DNA of 64,000 nt from Pseudanabaena sp. BC1403 (GTDB taxonomy: Bacteria > Cyanobacteriota > Cyanobacteriia > Pseudanabaenales > Pseudanabaenaceae): assembly GCF_002914585.1 (NCBI RefSeq), contig NZ_PDDM01000003.1, positions 207,951-271,950 of the forward strand, in the 5' to 3' direction. A program made the translations under genes and the position numbers. Under the pieces are notes generated by a model. The model saw nothing but the letters and a program-made list of their open reading frames with translations. It was not told where the DNA came from and did no database searches. This document shows, one piece after another, positions 26,201 to 34,535 of this stretch. Every line of letters starts with the position of its first letter. Within the stretch, counting starts at the first letter, position 1.

Positions 26201-26255
26201 GATTAAGCTAAGACCAAATTCACAGTTTTCACGAAGATTGTTTTGATAAAAGATA

Positions 26256-26358
26256 ATACCAATTCACAAAAATGTGACAACAATTCTGTGAATTAAAAAT
26301 CAAACCCTGTAAGGGTTTTAAAAACACAAAATGGCTGCGCTACTTTGTGTTTTGGTAT
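26256..26358. repeat. 103-bp cloverleaf-like element, copy 2
   Basis: Same length and plan as 11200-11302: ATACCAA/TTGGTAT ends with three inner hairpins. The middle hairpin (CAAACCCTGTAAGGGTTTT) is identical. It overlaps the palindrome that follows. Confidence 0.75.
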
Positions 26359-26415
26359 AAAAGCTCAAAAGAGAGTTGCGGCGCTTTGCGCCGCAACTCT
26401 CTTTTGAGCTTTTAT
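26357..26415. terminator. Palindrome after the yoeB-like gene
   Basis: A perfect 28-bp stem (26357-26384 with 26388-26415, loop TTT), GC-rich at the tip and A/T-rich outside, 34 bp past the toxin stop. It is probably a terminator. Confidence 0.75.
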
Positions 26416-26449
26416 CTTGTCCTAACATAAGTGGCTATAGCTATGTCGT

Positions 26450-26707
26450 TTAATAGTGAAACTTACAAGATATAATGGCGATCTCCTCGTCTGTTACCCG
26501 ATACACTAGGCGATGTTCATCTGTAATGCGTCTCGACCACAAGCCTGACAGCTCATGCTTTAATGCTTCGGGCTTACCTAATCCAGTGAAAGGATCGCGA
26601 TGGATATCTTTGATGAGGGTGACGATTTTGCTGTAAATTTTCTTGTCTTGCGTTGCCCATTGGCTAAATTCATCGAATCCACGAGCTAAAAATGCTACTT
26701 TTCTCAT
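26450..26707 (-). CDS. yoeB: Txe/YoeB-family toxin
   Basis: An 85-aa RelE-superfamily mRNA interferase. It has the full YoeB pattern: F.QWATQDKKIYSKIVTLIKDI, DPFTGLGKPEALKHELSGLWSRRITDEHRLVYRV and the catalytic C-terminal HY. It overlaps the antitoxin gene by 3 bp. It cleaves mRNA at the ribosomal A site. Confidence 0.93.
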   Translation of the reverse strand: MRKVAFLARGFDEFSQWATQDKKIYSKIVTLIKDIHRDPFTGLGKPEALKHELSGLWSRRITDEHRLVYRVTDEEIAIISCKFHY

Positions 26708-26943
26708 AATGCAGCAATGTCAACGTAGATATAGTTCTGTGGTTGTTTTAATTCTTCCAAGCCTTCTATTAGATTGCGGCGATTAGCTTCTGTGGAGAGT
26801 AAATATGCTGTTTCGTCAATATCTATTTGTGATTCTTGCTCAATTAACAAGATAGCTTCCACAATAGTTCCTTCAGGAAGATTGATGATCGGCATATCTA
26901 GTCTGCCATTTTTTACTATGGCTTTGTATTTGATGGCGTTCAT
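26704..26943 (-). CDS. YefM-like antitoxin with an unusual N-terminus
   Basis: A 79-aa protein. The C-terminal half (DETAYLLSTEANRRNLIEGLEEL) is the YefM/Phd toxin-binding helix. The N-terminal half (YKAIVKNGRLDMPIINLPEGTIVEAIL) instead looks like a short beta-barrel of the AbrB-like/DUF type, not the usual Phd fold. It is a mixed antitoxin, paired with the YoeB-type toxin. Confidence 0.8.
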   Translation of the reverse strand: MNAIKYKAIVKNGRLDMPIINLPEGTIVEAILLIEQESQIDIDETAYLLSTEANRRNLIEGLEELKQPQNYIYVDIAAL

Positions 26944-27067
26944 CGCGTTTTAGATAAGATGACTATAGTTTGTATTGTATGTCAGGGTAAAGAAAAAATA
27001 CTGATTTTAGAGTATTTGGCGCTGAGAGAATTATGGTTAAAATAGCAACGTTGAACAGGTCTGCCTT

Positions 27068-27505
27068 ATGAAGTTTCGCCGATTATCTTCTACATTATCC
27101 TCCTTGGGTCTAGCGATCGCTAGTCTTGCCAGCCTCTCAGCGTTAACATTTTCCCCGCACATGACTGAGACTGCGATCGCCCAAGAAGCAGCTCCCACTG
27201 TGACAACAACATCCAGTGCCAATGAGATCGCCTTAGCCAAGCATTTACGTAAAATCGGCGCAAAGCTATATACCGCCTATTGGTGTCCCCATTGCCATCA
27301 CCAAAAACAACGCTTTGGCAAGGAGGCTGTAAAACACTTAGAAGTCGTTGAATGCGATCAGCGCGGTGTCGATCCTCAGACCCAACTTTGCCGCGACAAG
27401 AAAGTGCGAGCTTATCCGACATGGGAGATCAACGGCAAACTCTATCCAGGAAACCACTCCCTAGAGAGTATTGCTAACTTCTCAAAATATCGTGGTAACT
27501 TGTAG
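27068..27505 (+). CDS. Exported thioredoxin-like disulphide oxidoreductase
   Basis: A 145-aa precursor with a signal peptide (about 1-40). The mature domain has the redox centre WCPHC (Cys73, Cys76), a cis-Pro motif YPTWEINGK, and a CDQRG...LCRDKK pair of further Cys. It matches the thioredoxin domain fused to VKOR in cyanobacteria and plants (LTO1). Here it stands alone, so its VKOR partner must be elsewhere. It likely forms disulphides in lumenal or periplasmic proteins. Confidence 0.85.
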   Translation: MKFRRLSSTLSSLGLAIASLASLSALTFSPHMTETAIAQEAAPTVTTTSSANEIALAKHLRKIGAKLYTAYWCPHCHHQKQRFGKEAVKHLEVVECDQRGVDPQTQLCRDKKVRAYPTWEINGKLYPGNHSLESIANFSKYRGNL

Positions 27506-27556
27506 ACCCCAAAGATTGAAAGGCGGCGCTTCGCGCCGCCTTTCAATCTTTGGGGT
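27506..27556. terminator. Palindromic terminator one base after the thioredoxin-like gene
   Basis: A perfect 24-bp stem (27506-27529 with 27533-27556, loop TTC) that begins right after the stop codon at 27503-27505. The tip is GGCGGCGC. Confidence 0.75.
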
Positions 27557-27782
27557 TGCATGATAGGGCTTTACATGCATTAATTGAGTCCAATGCACTA
27601 AATAGCTAAATTTGCAACTAGTAGTTTCGGGAAACTTGTTAGTGTAGTTACCGTCCTACTAAAAAATAGTAATTTTCTGCATAAACATTGTATATAGGTT
27701 AAGAAGGTATTTAATAAGCCCTTGATTTTGTGCTTATTGATCTTCCAGTTTCTTTTGATTACCGCGAACCTTGCAGGCTAAT

Positions 27783-30491
27783 ATGTCTACTCTTGTCATT
27801 GTCGAATCGCCCACTAAGGCACGCACCATTCGGAATTTTTTGCCTGCTGGATATCGAGTAGAGGCATCAATGGGGCATGTGCGCGATTTGCCACAATCAG
27901 CTAGTGATATTCCTGCCGAGCTAAAGGGTACGGAGTGGGCAAAGCTCGGCGTAAATGTTGATGCTGACTTTGAGCCGCTATACATCGTCCCAGATGACAA
28001 AAAAAAGATAGTCCGTGAACTTAAGTCAGCGCTAAAAGGTGTCAAAGAGCTCATTCTAGCGACTGACGAAGACCGTGAAGGCGAAAGTATTTCTTGGCAT
28101 TTGTTGCAAATCTTGCAGCCGAAAGTACCGATTAAGCGCATGGTTTTCCATGAGATTACCTCCGAGGCGATCAAAGCGGCGCTAAAAGATTGCCGCCAGA
28201 TCGACGATCGCTTAGTCCATGCCCAAGAAACCCGCCGTATTCTCGATCGCCTTGTGGGTTACACACTTTCGCCTTTGCTTTGGAAAAAAATTGCATGGGG
28301 CTTGTCAGCGGGACGAGTACAGTCCGTAGCTGTGCGTGTGATCGTCAACCGCGAACGCGAACGCCGCGCTTTTAAATCTGGGAGTTATTGGGACTTGAAA
28401 GCAAATCTATTTGCGCCAAAACAAGAATTTCCTGTGCAGCTAGTCTCAGTTGGCGGCGTGAATGTTGCCACTGGTAAAGATTTTGATGAAGCGACGGGCA
28501 AAATCGCCAAAGGACGTAAAGTTTTATTGTTGGATGAAGCGGCTGCGATCGCACTGCAACAGAAACTAAATGGCAAAGTCTGGTCGGTGAGCAATCTTGA
28601 TGAACGTCCGACCACCCGCAAGCCTTCACCACCTTTTACTACATCAACATTGCAACAAGAAGCTAACCGTAAACTGCGCTTGTCGGCAAGGGATTCGATG
28701 CGTGTAGCTCAAGCTTTATACGAGCAAGGCTTCATTACCTATATGCGTACTGACTCAGTGCATCTGTCCCAACAGGCGATCACGGCGGCGCGTCAATGCG
28801 TGACTAGCATGTATGGTAATAACTTCTTGAGCAAAGAGCCACGCCAATATGTGACCAAATCCAAGGGCGCACAGGAAGCCCATGAAGCAATCCGTCCCGC
28901 AGGCGCAACTTTCCGCACTCCGCAAGAAACAGGACTGTCAGGGCGCGAGTTAGCCCTCTATGACCTGATTTGGAAGCGTACTGTTGCCTCACAGATGGAA
29001 GATGCACGCCTGACGATGCTTAGTGTGCAATTGACCGTTGAGGATGCTTTATTCCGCGCATCGGGTAAGCGTATTGATTTCGCAGGATTTTTCCGTGCCT
29101 ATGTGGAAGGCTCTGATGATCCCGATGCAGCGCTAGAAGAAAAAGAGGTAATGTTGCCTCCGCTCAAAGTTGGGGATCATCCAGTCTGCCGTGAATTAAA
29201 TACGGTCGGACATGAAACTCAACCACCTGCAAGGTTTACCGAAGCTGCCCTTGTGAAGATGCTCGAAAGTGAAGGCATTGGTCGCCCCAGTACCTACGCC
29301 AGCATTATTGGCACGATCTGCGATCGCGGCTATGTACAGCTTGTAAATAATACGCTCATTCCTAGCTTTACCGCTTTTGCTGTCACTAGTTTATTAGAGG
29401 AGCATTTTCCCAATCTCGTTGATCCTAGTTTCACTTCCAAAATGGAACAAACCCTCGATGACATTTCCACAGGAAGTGTGGAATGGTTGCCATACCTCAA
29501 GAAATTTTACTCAGGAGAACAGGGCTTAAGCGGACAGGTGAAGTCTCGCGATAGCTTAATTGATGGTGAATCCGCAAGAACGGTGCGTCTGGAAGGTTTA
29601 GATGATGATGTCAAGGTTAAAATCGGTAAGTTCGGCGCATATATCCAAGTTGGAGAAGGCGATCGCACAGTTAATTCCTCCATTCCTCAAAACTTGACTC
29701 CTTCTGATCTAGTTCCCGAAAAAATCGAACTTCTGCTCAAGCAGAAGCTCGAAGGCCCTGATCAAGTTGGTATTCATCCAGAACTGAATGAGCCAATCTT
29801 CATGATGATGGGTCAATATGGCCCCTATGTACAGCTAGGTCAAGCTACAGATGCTGTGCCTAAACCTAAACGGGCTTCATTGCCCAAGGGAATGCAGCCC
29901 GAAAATGTCACCGTCGATATTGCGGTCAAGTTACTAGCTTTGCCTCGCACTTTGGGCGCACATCCTGAAACTGGTAATCGTGTTTTTGTGAATACGGGTA
30001 GATTTGGCCCCTATGTTTGTCATACCAAAGGGAACGGCGACAAGGACGACAATCGATCGCTAAAGTCCACTGATGATCCCTACACGATCACCTTTGAACG
30101 CGGCTTAGAGTTGCTCGCCCAGCCCAAGACTCTACGTGGAGCCGCTGCCGCCAAGGTCTTGAAATCCCTCGGCAAACATCCCGATGATAGTGAAGCGATC
30201 GAGATTCTCGATGGTAAGTATGGCGCATATGTGAAGCATGGCAAGGTGAATGTGTCGCTAACTAAGGAGCAAACTGTGGAAGGTCTGACCTTAGAAGAGG
30301 CGCTGTCGATGTTGGCAAGTAAGTCTGGCAAAAGTACTAGTAAGCGTACTAAGTCTGCTTCTAGCGAAACCAAGAAGGCCACCACTAAAAAGACCACCAC
30401 AAAATCCACAGCGACTAAAGCCGCAACGACCAAAACTGCCGCGAAAACGACTAAAAAGACGACAACGAAAAAGGCTGCTGCAACTAAGTAA
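27783..30491 (+). CDS. topA: DNA topoisomerase I
   Basis: A 902-aa type IA topoisomerase (ATG 27783; an in-frame TTG at 27771 is less likely). The TOPRIM domain begins LVIVESPTKA, with acidic residues in ATDEDREGE. The catalytic Tyr is Tyr320 (FITYMRTDS). Cleavage-strand motifs follow. The C-terminal region has repeated ~60-residue 'KFGAYIQVGEG/QYGPYVQLG' modules in place of zinc fingers. It ends in a Lys/Thr/Ala-rich tail of about 45 residues (TKK-type repeats), like the DNA-binding tails of actinobacterial TopA. It relaxes negative supercoils. Confidence 0.97.
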   Translation: MSTLVIVESPTKARTIRNFLPAGYRVEASMGHVRDLPQSASDIPAELKGTEWAKLGVNVDADFEPLYIVPDDKKKIVRELKSALKGVKELILATDEDREGESISWHLLQILQPKVPIKRMVFHEITSEAIKAALKDCRQIDDRLVHAQETRRILDRLVGYTLSPLLWKKIAWGLSAGRVQSVAVRVIVNRERERRAFKSGSYWDLKANLFAPKQEFPVQLVSVGGVNVATGKDFDEATGKIAKGRKVLLLDEAAAIALQQKLNGKVWSVSNLDERPTTRKPSPPFTTSTLQQEANRKLRLSARDSMRVAQALYEQGFITYMRTDSVHLSQQAITAARQCVTSMYGNNFLSKEPRQYVTKSKGAQEAHEAIRPAGATFRTPQETGLSGRELALYDLIWKRTVASQMEDARLTMLSVQLTVEDALFRASGKRIDFAGFFRAYVEGSDDPDAALEEKEVMLPPLKVGDHPVCRELNTVGHETQPPARFTEAALVKMLESEGIGRPSTYASIIGTICDRGYVQLVNNTLIPSFTAFAVTSLLEEHFPNLVDPSFTSKMEQTLDDISTGSVEWLPYLKKFYSGEQGLSGQVKSRDSLIDGESARTVRLEGLDDDVKVKIGKFGAYIQVGEGDRTVNSSIPQNLTPSDLVPEKIELLLKQKLEGPDQVGIHPELNEPIFMMMGQYGPYVQLGQATDAVPKPKRASLPKGMQPENVTVDIAVKLLALPRTLGAHPETGNRVFVNTGRFGPYVCHTKGNGDKDDNRSLKSTDDPYTITFERGLELLAQPKTLRGAAAAKVLKSLGKHPDDSEAIEILDGKYGAYVKHGKVNVSLTKEQTVEGLTLEEALSMLASKSGKSTSKRTKSASSETKKATTKKTTTKSTATKAATTKTAAKTTKKTTTKKAAATK

Positions 30492-30513
30492 CCTGCGATC
30501 AGTTTACAGAAAT

Positions 30514-30552
30514 AACAAACAAAAGCTTTGCTCAGCAAAGCTTTTGTTTGTT
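30514..30552. terminator. Palindromic terminator after topA
   Basis: An 18-19-bp perfect stem (AACAAACAAAAGCTTTGC and its complement; loop TCA) 22 bp after the topA stop, ending in a T-rich run. Confidence 0.8.
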
Positions 30553-30902
30553 TGGTCTCAAGAGAATACAATAACTAATTTTAGTGATCGCATTTTTTAA
30601 CCGATAGTGATCAATTGGAATCATACTATGGGTGAGTTTTGGACATTAGTTCTAGGATGTCTAGCCATAAAATTCTAAAACGTTATACTAACCAATTTTT
30701 TAGGGGGTATAAGTAACTGTAGTTTTTACTTCATTTTCAAGCAGAAAAAATTGTGAAATATAAATTTACTTGTAAATTTATTAAATATTCTATCAGGGTT
30801 ACTTCAAACTTATTAATCTGATTAACAATGTAAGTAATGAGTAAAATCTTGACATGGAATTGTTGTAAATCAAATAGATTTATAATTAAAGAGGCTTACA
30901 AC
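30553..30902. other. AT-rich intergenic region
   Basis: About 350 bp, strongly AT-rich, with no gene seen. A TTGACA (30849-30854) and a TATAAT (30881-30886) are present but 26 bp apart, too far for a normal promoter. AAAGAGG (30888-30894) is the ribosome-binding site of the next gene. Confidence 0.5.
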
Positions 30903-31952
30903 ATGAAATCTCAAATACCAGACAAGTCTTTTCCTCCAAATCAATTAAAGAATGGCAATCATTATTTCAAGTATTTGCTACACTTTTTGAATGAAAGATT
31001 GATAAGATCTATACATTTTGATCTGGGGTTACAGTTTTTAGTATCTATAGTTTTTACTGTGGTTTTTATTTATATAGGACAAATCGTAATATCTACATTG
31101 AATCCTAAAGATAAAATTATTTCAAATCCTGTATTGAGCATATTAAAAGCTGGAGTTGGTTTCGGCAAAAATCATGACAATGCTATCAGTAATCAGATTT
31201 TACAGAAGGAACAAATCTTAAGTGACAAAAAAGAATCATTTGGCTTTATTGTGTCTGCCGTGGCAATAGCAGGATTATTTACAACAGCTAAAAGTATACA
31301 TGACCGTAACCATCAAGAAAGACTGACAAGGGCAGCCTCTTTTGCTACAGAATGGTATAGCTCCGAGATGAAAGAGTCAACACTAAAAATTAGACAATAT
31401 ACAAGTAAGAAACTTGAAGAACTTGAAGAAATTAGAAAGATTAATAAAGATGGTAATAACAATAAAATAGGTGCAGTAAAGGTGTTAATGGATTTGAAGA
31501 ATAAGAATCCTAGTGCATTAAAAAATATCCAAAAAAATATACACAGATCTTTTGAGTCAACAGGAAAATATTATGAATTGAAAGACCACTTAACTCAAAT
31601 ATTAACTTTTTTTGAAAATATGAGTCTAGATGTCAGGCTTGGGGTTGCTGACGAGGAATATTTAAAAGAGCTGTTTTTCTCGGTCGTGATTAAGTATTAT
31701 GAACTATTCAATTGCTACTTAAATAGTGCAAGAGAGAAGCATGGTTCACTAGCCTACTGCAATTTTGTAACTCTTGCTCATCGATGGGAACAATCTCTCA
31801 TCTATCCTGATACTCCATCTGGTTGTCCACCAGTTCTTGATGAGCAAGCTTTTTTTGTGGTCTCTAAAGAAGAAGATAATATAAGACTAGAATCTTATAA
31901 AGAAGAAGATAATATAAGACTAGAATTTTACAAAGGAGAAGATACTACGTAG
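30903..31952 (+). CDS. Membrane protein with a DUF4760-like C-terminal domain
   Basis: A 349-aa protein from the ATG at 30903 (AAAGAGG 8 bp upstream). An ATG at 30837 gives 22 more residues but has no such signal. Two membrane helices are likely (about 44-65 and 123-140). The cytoplasmic part has a helical domain (ATEWYSSEMKESTL...) and LTQILTFFENMSLDVRLGVADEEYLKELFF, which fits DUF4760. The C-terminus carries an 11-residue repeat (KEEDNIRLESY) from a 33-bp tandem DNA repeat at 31866-31931. The gene is more AT-rich than its neighbours, a sign of transfer. Function is unknown. Confidence 0.72.
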   Translation: MKSQIPDKSFPPNQLKNGNHYFKYLLHFLNERLIRSIHFDLGLQFLVSIVFTVVFIYIGQIVISTLNPKDKIISNPVLSILKAGVGFGKNHDNAISNQILQKEQILSDKKESFGFIVSAVAIAGLFTTAKSIHDRNHQERLTRAASFATEWYSSEMKESTLKIRQYTSKKLEELEEIRKINKDGNNNKIGAVKVLMDLKNKNPSALKNIQKNIHRSFESTGKYYELKDHLTQILTFFENMSLDVRLGVADEEYLKELFFSVVIKYYELFNCYLNSAREKHGSLAYCNFVTLAHRWEQSLIYPDTPSGCPPVLDEQAFFVVSKEEDNIRLESYKEEDNIRLEFYKGEDTT

Positions 31953-32051
31953 AAGGAGCATAATGTATGAATATGCAGTCTAAGCCAAATAATTTGAAAA
32001 TTTAGCACAGTGATCGCAGTATGGTCATAGCATAAGAAATTAACCACACTG

Positions 32052-32441
32052 ATGACTTCCAAAGAAATCACCGATCGCATCACTAAACTCTCCGAAGGTT
32101 TGCTATTCCCAAGCGAGTCCGAATATCCCCTAGAACCTTTCACTTGGAAATCGGCAACCCTCAACCGTAAAACTATCCTGACTCAAGCGGGTAAACCCAC
32201 GAAAACGCCCATCGAAGCGATCGCCTTAGAAGATTTCTTTGCGCCCGTTGTCACCGATGAAGATTGGTTTGAAGATGAAGATCGAGAGATCGCGCAAAGG
32301 TTTCGCGATCTCCAAGCTGCGATCGCCACATTAGAAAATGTCCAAGTATTTCGCCTTGGCAAAATCGAGATCGATGTTTATATCGTTGGTGCGATCGGGC
32401 GAGATCTAGTGGGCTTAAAAACTAGAGTTATTGAAACCTAA
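32052..32441 (+). CDS. nuiA: Nuclease A inhibitor-like protein
   Basis: A 129-aa acidic protein of the NuiA family (SEGLLFPSESEYPLEPF, EDFFAPVV). In Nostoc NuiA binds and blocks the sugar-nonspecific nuclease NucA. Here it converges with a nucA-like gene with a 4-bp overlap of the 3' ends, which fits a nuclease/inhibitor pair. The inhibitor has no signal peptide and would protect the cytoplasm. Confidence 0.85.
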   Translation: MTSKEITDRITKLSEGLLFPSESEYPLEPFTWKSATLNRKTILTQAGKPTKTPIEAIALEDFFAPVVTDEDWFEDEDREIAQRFRDLQAAIATLENVQVFRLGKIEIDVYIVGAIGRDLVGLKTRVIET

Positions 32442-33367
32442 CAGCCTTTCTTTGACTCAATTTGCTCTTGAATATCGGGCGGCACATTGGAAAAGAAGTC
32501 GTAGCCTGTTAATTTTTCAACATCATCAACCGATACGCAAAAATCTTGCCACTTATTGTTGCGTCCTTGCTTGTTCGGCATAAGCACAGCGATCGTTCTC
32601 GTACTAGCGGTTACACCTGCCAAACCTTTGGTGGGATCGTCGAGAACCAAGATCACTTTCCACATGGTTTCAGGCACAGAGACTTTGCCCTTCAACTGAG
32701 AAACAACACCATTGCTGCCTTCTCCACCAGTGCCAAAGCCACCAGCGATGATATAAAGCTCTTTGCCTTGATTAGCTAACTTACGACTGTAGCTTTCTAA
32801 CTTTTCCCATCCGCCTTGGTTGTTATCGGGTGCTTGAGGCACGATGTTCGTCATCAAAAAAGTCGAGGAGTTAACCTCCACCGATTGACCGCGATCTTCA
32901 GAATTAACGAGATGACCGCGATCGAACCCTGATCCGCCATAGTTAGTAGTTACTACCCGATACCATCCCTTAGGTAAAGCTGGATCAGGACGAAAATTGT
33001 TTTGACGCTTTGCCTCACCCATCCATGATTTATTTAATTGCCATGAAGCCCAGTTTGCTATGTTGCGACTTTTGCTATAGCTCAGCACATACTCAGGCTT
33101 GAGCATCAAATAGTTATCGGCATTAGCAACGTCAGGCTTTGCTTTGCTAGGGTTTCCCGCTTTTAAATTTGGATTGCCATAGTCATTGTCAAGCGTATGT
33201 GCGGGGTTTGCCTGAATAGGGACTGTGGTTGGTGTTACTTTATTGGTGACATTGTTGTCAAGCGTTTGCTCTGATTGTGCGTGAGCTCGGTCTATGGCTA
33301 GTGTAGTAGTTTGGCTAAAACCGATAACCAGTAAAGCCGTCAGCAATAAGGCTAGTGGCGATCGCAT
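32438..33367 (-). CDS. nucA: DNA/RNA non-specific endonuclease
   Basis: A 309-aa exported nuclease with a signal peptide (about 1-30) and a Thr/Asn-rich linker to about 85. The beta-beta-alpha-Me core has the DRGH motif (Asp149-Arg150-Gly151-His152, general base His152) and the metal site Asn183 and Glu191 (NIVPQAPDNNQGGWEKLE). The spacing fits Nostoc NucA (His124, Asn155, Glu163). It degrades DNA and RNA outside the cell or in the periplasm. It is held by the converging nuiA gene. Confidence 0.93.
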   Translation of the reverse strand: MRSPLALLLTALLVIGFSQTTTLAIDRAHAQSEQTLDNNVTNKVTPTTVPIQANPAHTLDNDYGNPNLKAGNPSKAKPDVANADNYLMLKPEYVLSYSKSRNIANWASWQLNKSWMGEAKRQNNFRPDPALPKGWYRVVTTNYGGSGFDRGHLVNSEDRGQSVEVNSSTFLMTNIVPQAPDNNQGGWEKLESYSRKLANQGKELYIIAGGFGTGGEGSNGVVSQLKGKVSVPETMWKVILVLDDPTKGLAGVTASTRTIAVLMPNKQGRNNKWQDFCVSVDDVEKLTGYDFFSNVPPDIQEQIESKKGC

Positions 33368-33454
33368 ATTGTTCTTAGGAGGAATTTGCCAATAGCATAG
33401 CGCTTGAAATACTAATTCTCAAAATGGCGTTGCCATAGTGGTCTAAAAAGCCAA

Positions 33455-33489
33455 AAAAAAGTTGCGGCACTTTGTGGCGCAACTTTTTT
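33455..33489. terminator. Palindromic terminator after 33492-34316
   Basis: A 16-bp stem with one mismatch and a TTT loop, flanked by A and T runs, 2 bp past the stop codon of the minus-strand gene. Confidence 0.75.
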
Positions 33490-33491
33490 CT

Positions 33492-34316
33492 CTAAAGTCT
33501 GGGTGGGGCTGGCTCGGTAATTTCTGATGGTCTGTTTTGATTCATGTTGTGTAGCGTTACAGGATCTGGCGCACGCAGCCCTATTAATCGATATTTTTTA
33601 GTGTAAGTAGGAGCAATCTCTGGGGCTTCTACCCACTCATTAGTAGCCACAAAATCTTGAGAGGAACTACCACTTAAACCAGTTCCAACGGCATTACTGC
33701 GATTTTCACTGGCTCTCGATTTGGAAGCTTCGTCTCTGGACGGGGCTGAAGCTGATGGAGGAAACTCTTGAGTTCTAGGTAATGGCTCTAACGCGATCGC
33801 AGCTCGGCGTTTAATTGGCTTAAATGTGACTTCAATTAAACCTAAATCAGGGTTGTTAATGCCGCCATCTCGATCTAGTCCTGGATTCCCTTCTTCTAAA
33901 ACAATAAACTGCTTCGCGATCGCACGAGGACGTTCCAAGATGACAGAGCGATCGCAGATTAACCCATCAATAATGGAAACACCATCAATTTTTACGCTAA
34001 CTGCACTGGTGTAGTTAGGTGAGTTAATTTCAATCTTGTAGGTTTCTCGAATACCTACATTGATATATCCCCTAGGGTCGGCTCTGCGGATATTCCCATT
34101 CTGGTTGATGGCGATCGATACAGCCGAGTTTTGAGGGATATAAGGTCTTGATGGTACTGAGGATATGGTCTCTGTAGAGTTATTCCTGAGCTTCTCTTCG
34201 CTTAAACGATTGGCAGTAGCTGATGACGCAGTTGAACGAGCAAAACTAGCAATAACAATGCCGCCAACCAATACAGAACAAATTGCCAAAATTCGCAGGT
34301 TTGATGGGTTAAGCAT
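33492..34316 (-). CDS. Exported protein of unknown function
   Basis: A 274-aa protein with a membrane anchor or signal peptide (about 7-26). A beta-rich middle (YINVGIRETYKIEINSPNYTSAVSVKIDG) suggests a small extracellular domain. The rest is rich in Pro, Ser, Ala and Arg and probably disordered. I do not recognise a family. Confidence 0.6.
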   Translation of the reverse strand: MLNPSNLRILAICSVLVGGIVIASFARSTASSATANRLSEEKLRNNSTETISSVPSRPYIPQNSAVSIAINQNGNIRRADPRGYINVGIRETYKIEINSPNYTSAVSVKIDGVSIIDGLICDRSVILERPRAIAKQFIVLEEGNPGLDRDGGINNPDLGLIEVTFKPIKRRAAIALEPLPRTQEFPPSASAPSRDEASKSRASENRSNAVGTGLSGSSSQDFVATNEWVEAPEIAPTYTKKYRLIGLRAPDPVTLHNMNQNRPSEITEPAPPRL

Positions 34317-34414
34317 GTGAGAAGCCTCAAATTTCTATTACCTTCAATTTACTCTAAGTAACGTTTCAATTTTTGCTGGTTACAAATTTAGTAACGAAAT
34401 TGTTTTGCGATCAC

Positions 34415-34463
34415 AAAGCCCAAAGAGGATATGGAGCTTTTCTCTGCATCCCCTTTGGGCTTT
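34415..34463 (-). terminator. Terminator of the first TPR-CHAT gene
   Basis: AAAGCCCAAAG pairs with CTTTGGGCTTT over 11 bp, with further partial pairing inside. It lies 72 bp past the stop of the minus-strand gene at 34536. Confidence 0.6.
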
Positions 34464-34535
34464 GATCTGTTCCAACTTAATCATTGCTATATAGCTGCAA
34501 TTCTTACTTTAAAGATAAAAATTTATTCCTGATTG

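Noticed and set aside
30080..30571. Val/Ala-rich open frame on the minus strand over the end of topA
   Set aside because: It is the complement of the Lys/Thr/Ala-rich topA tail.
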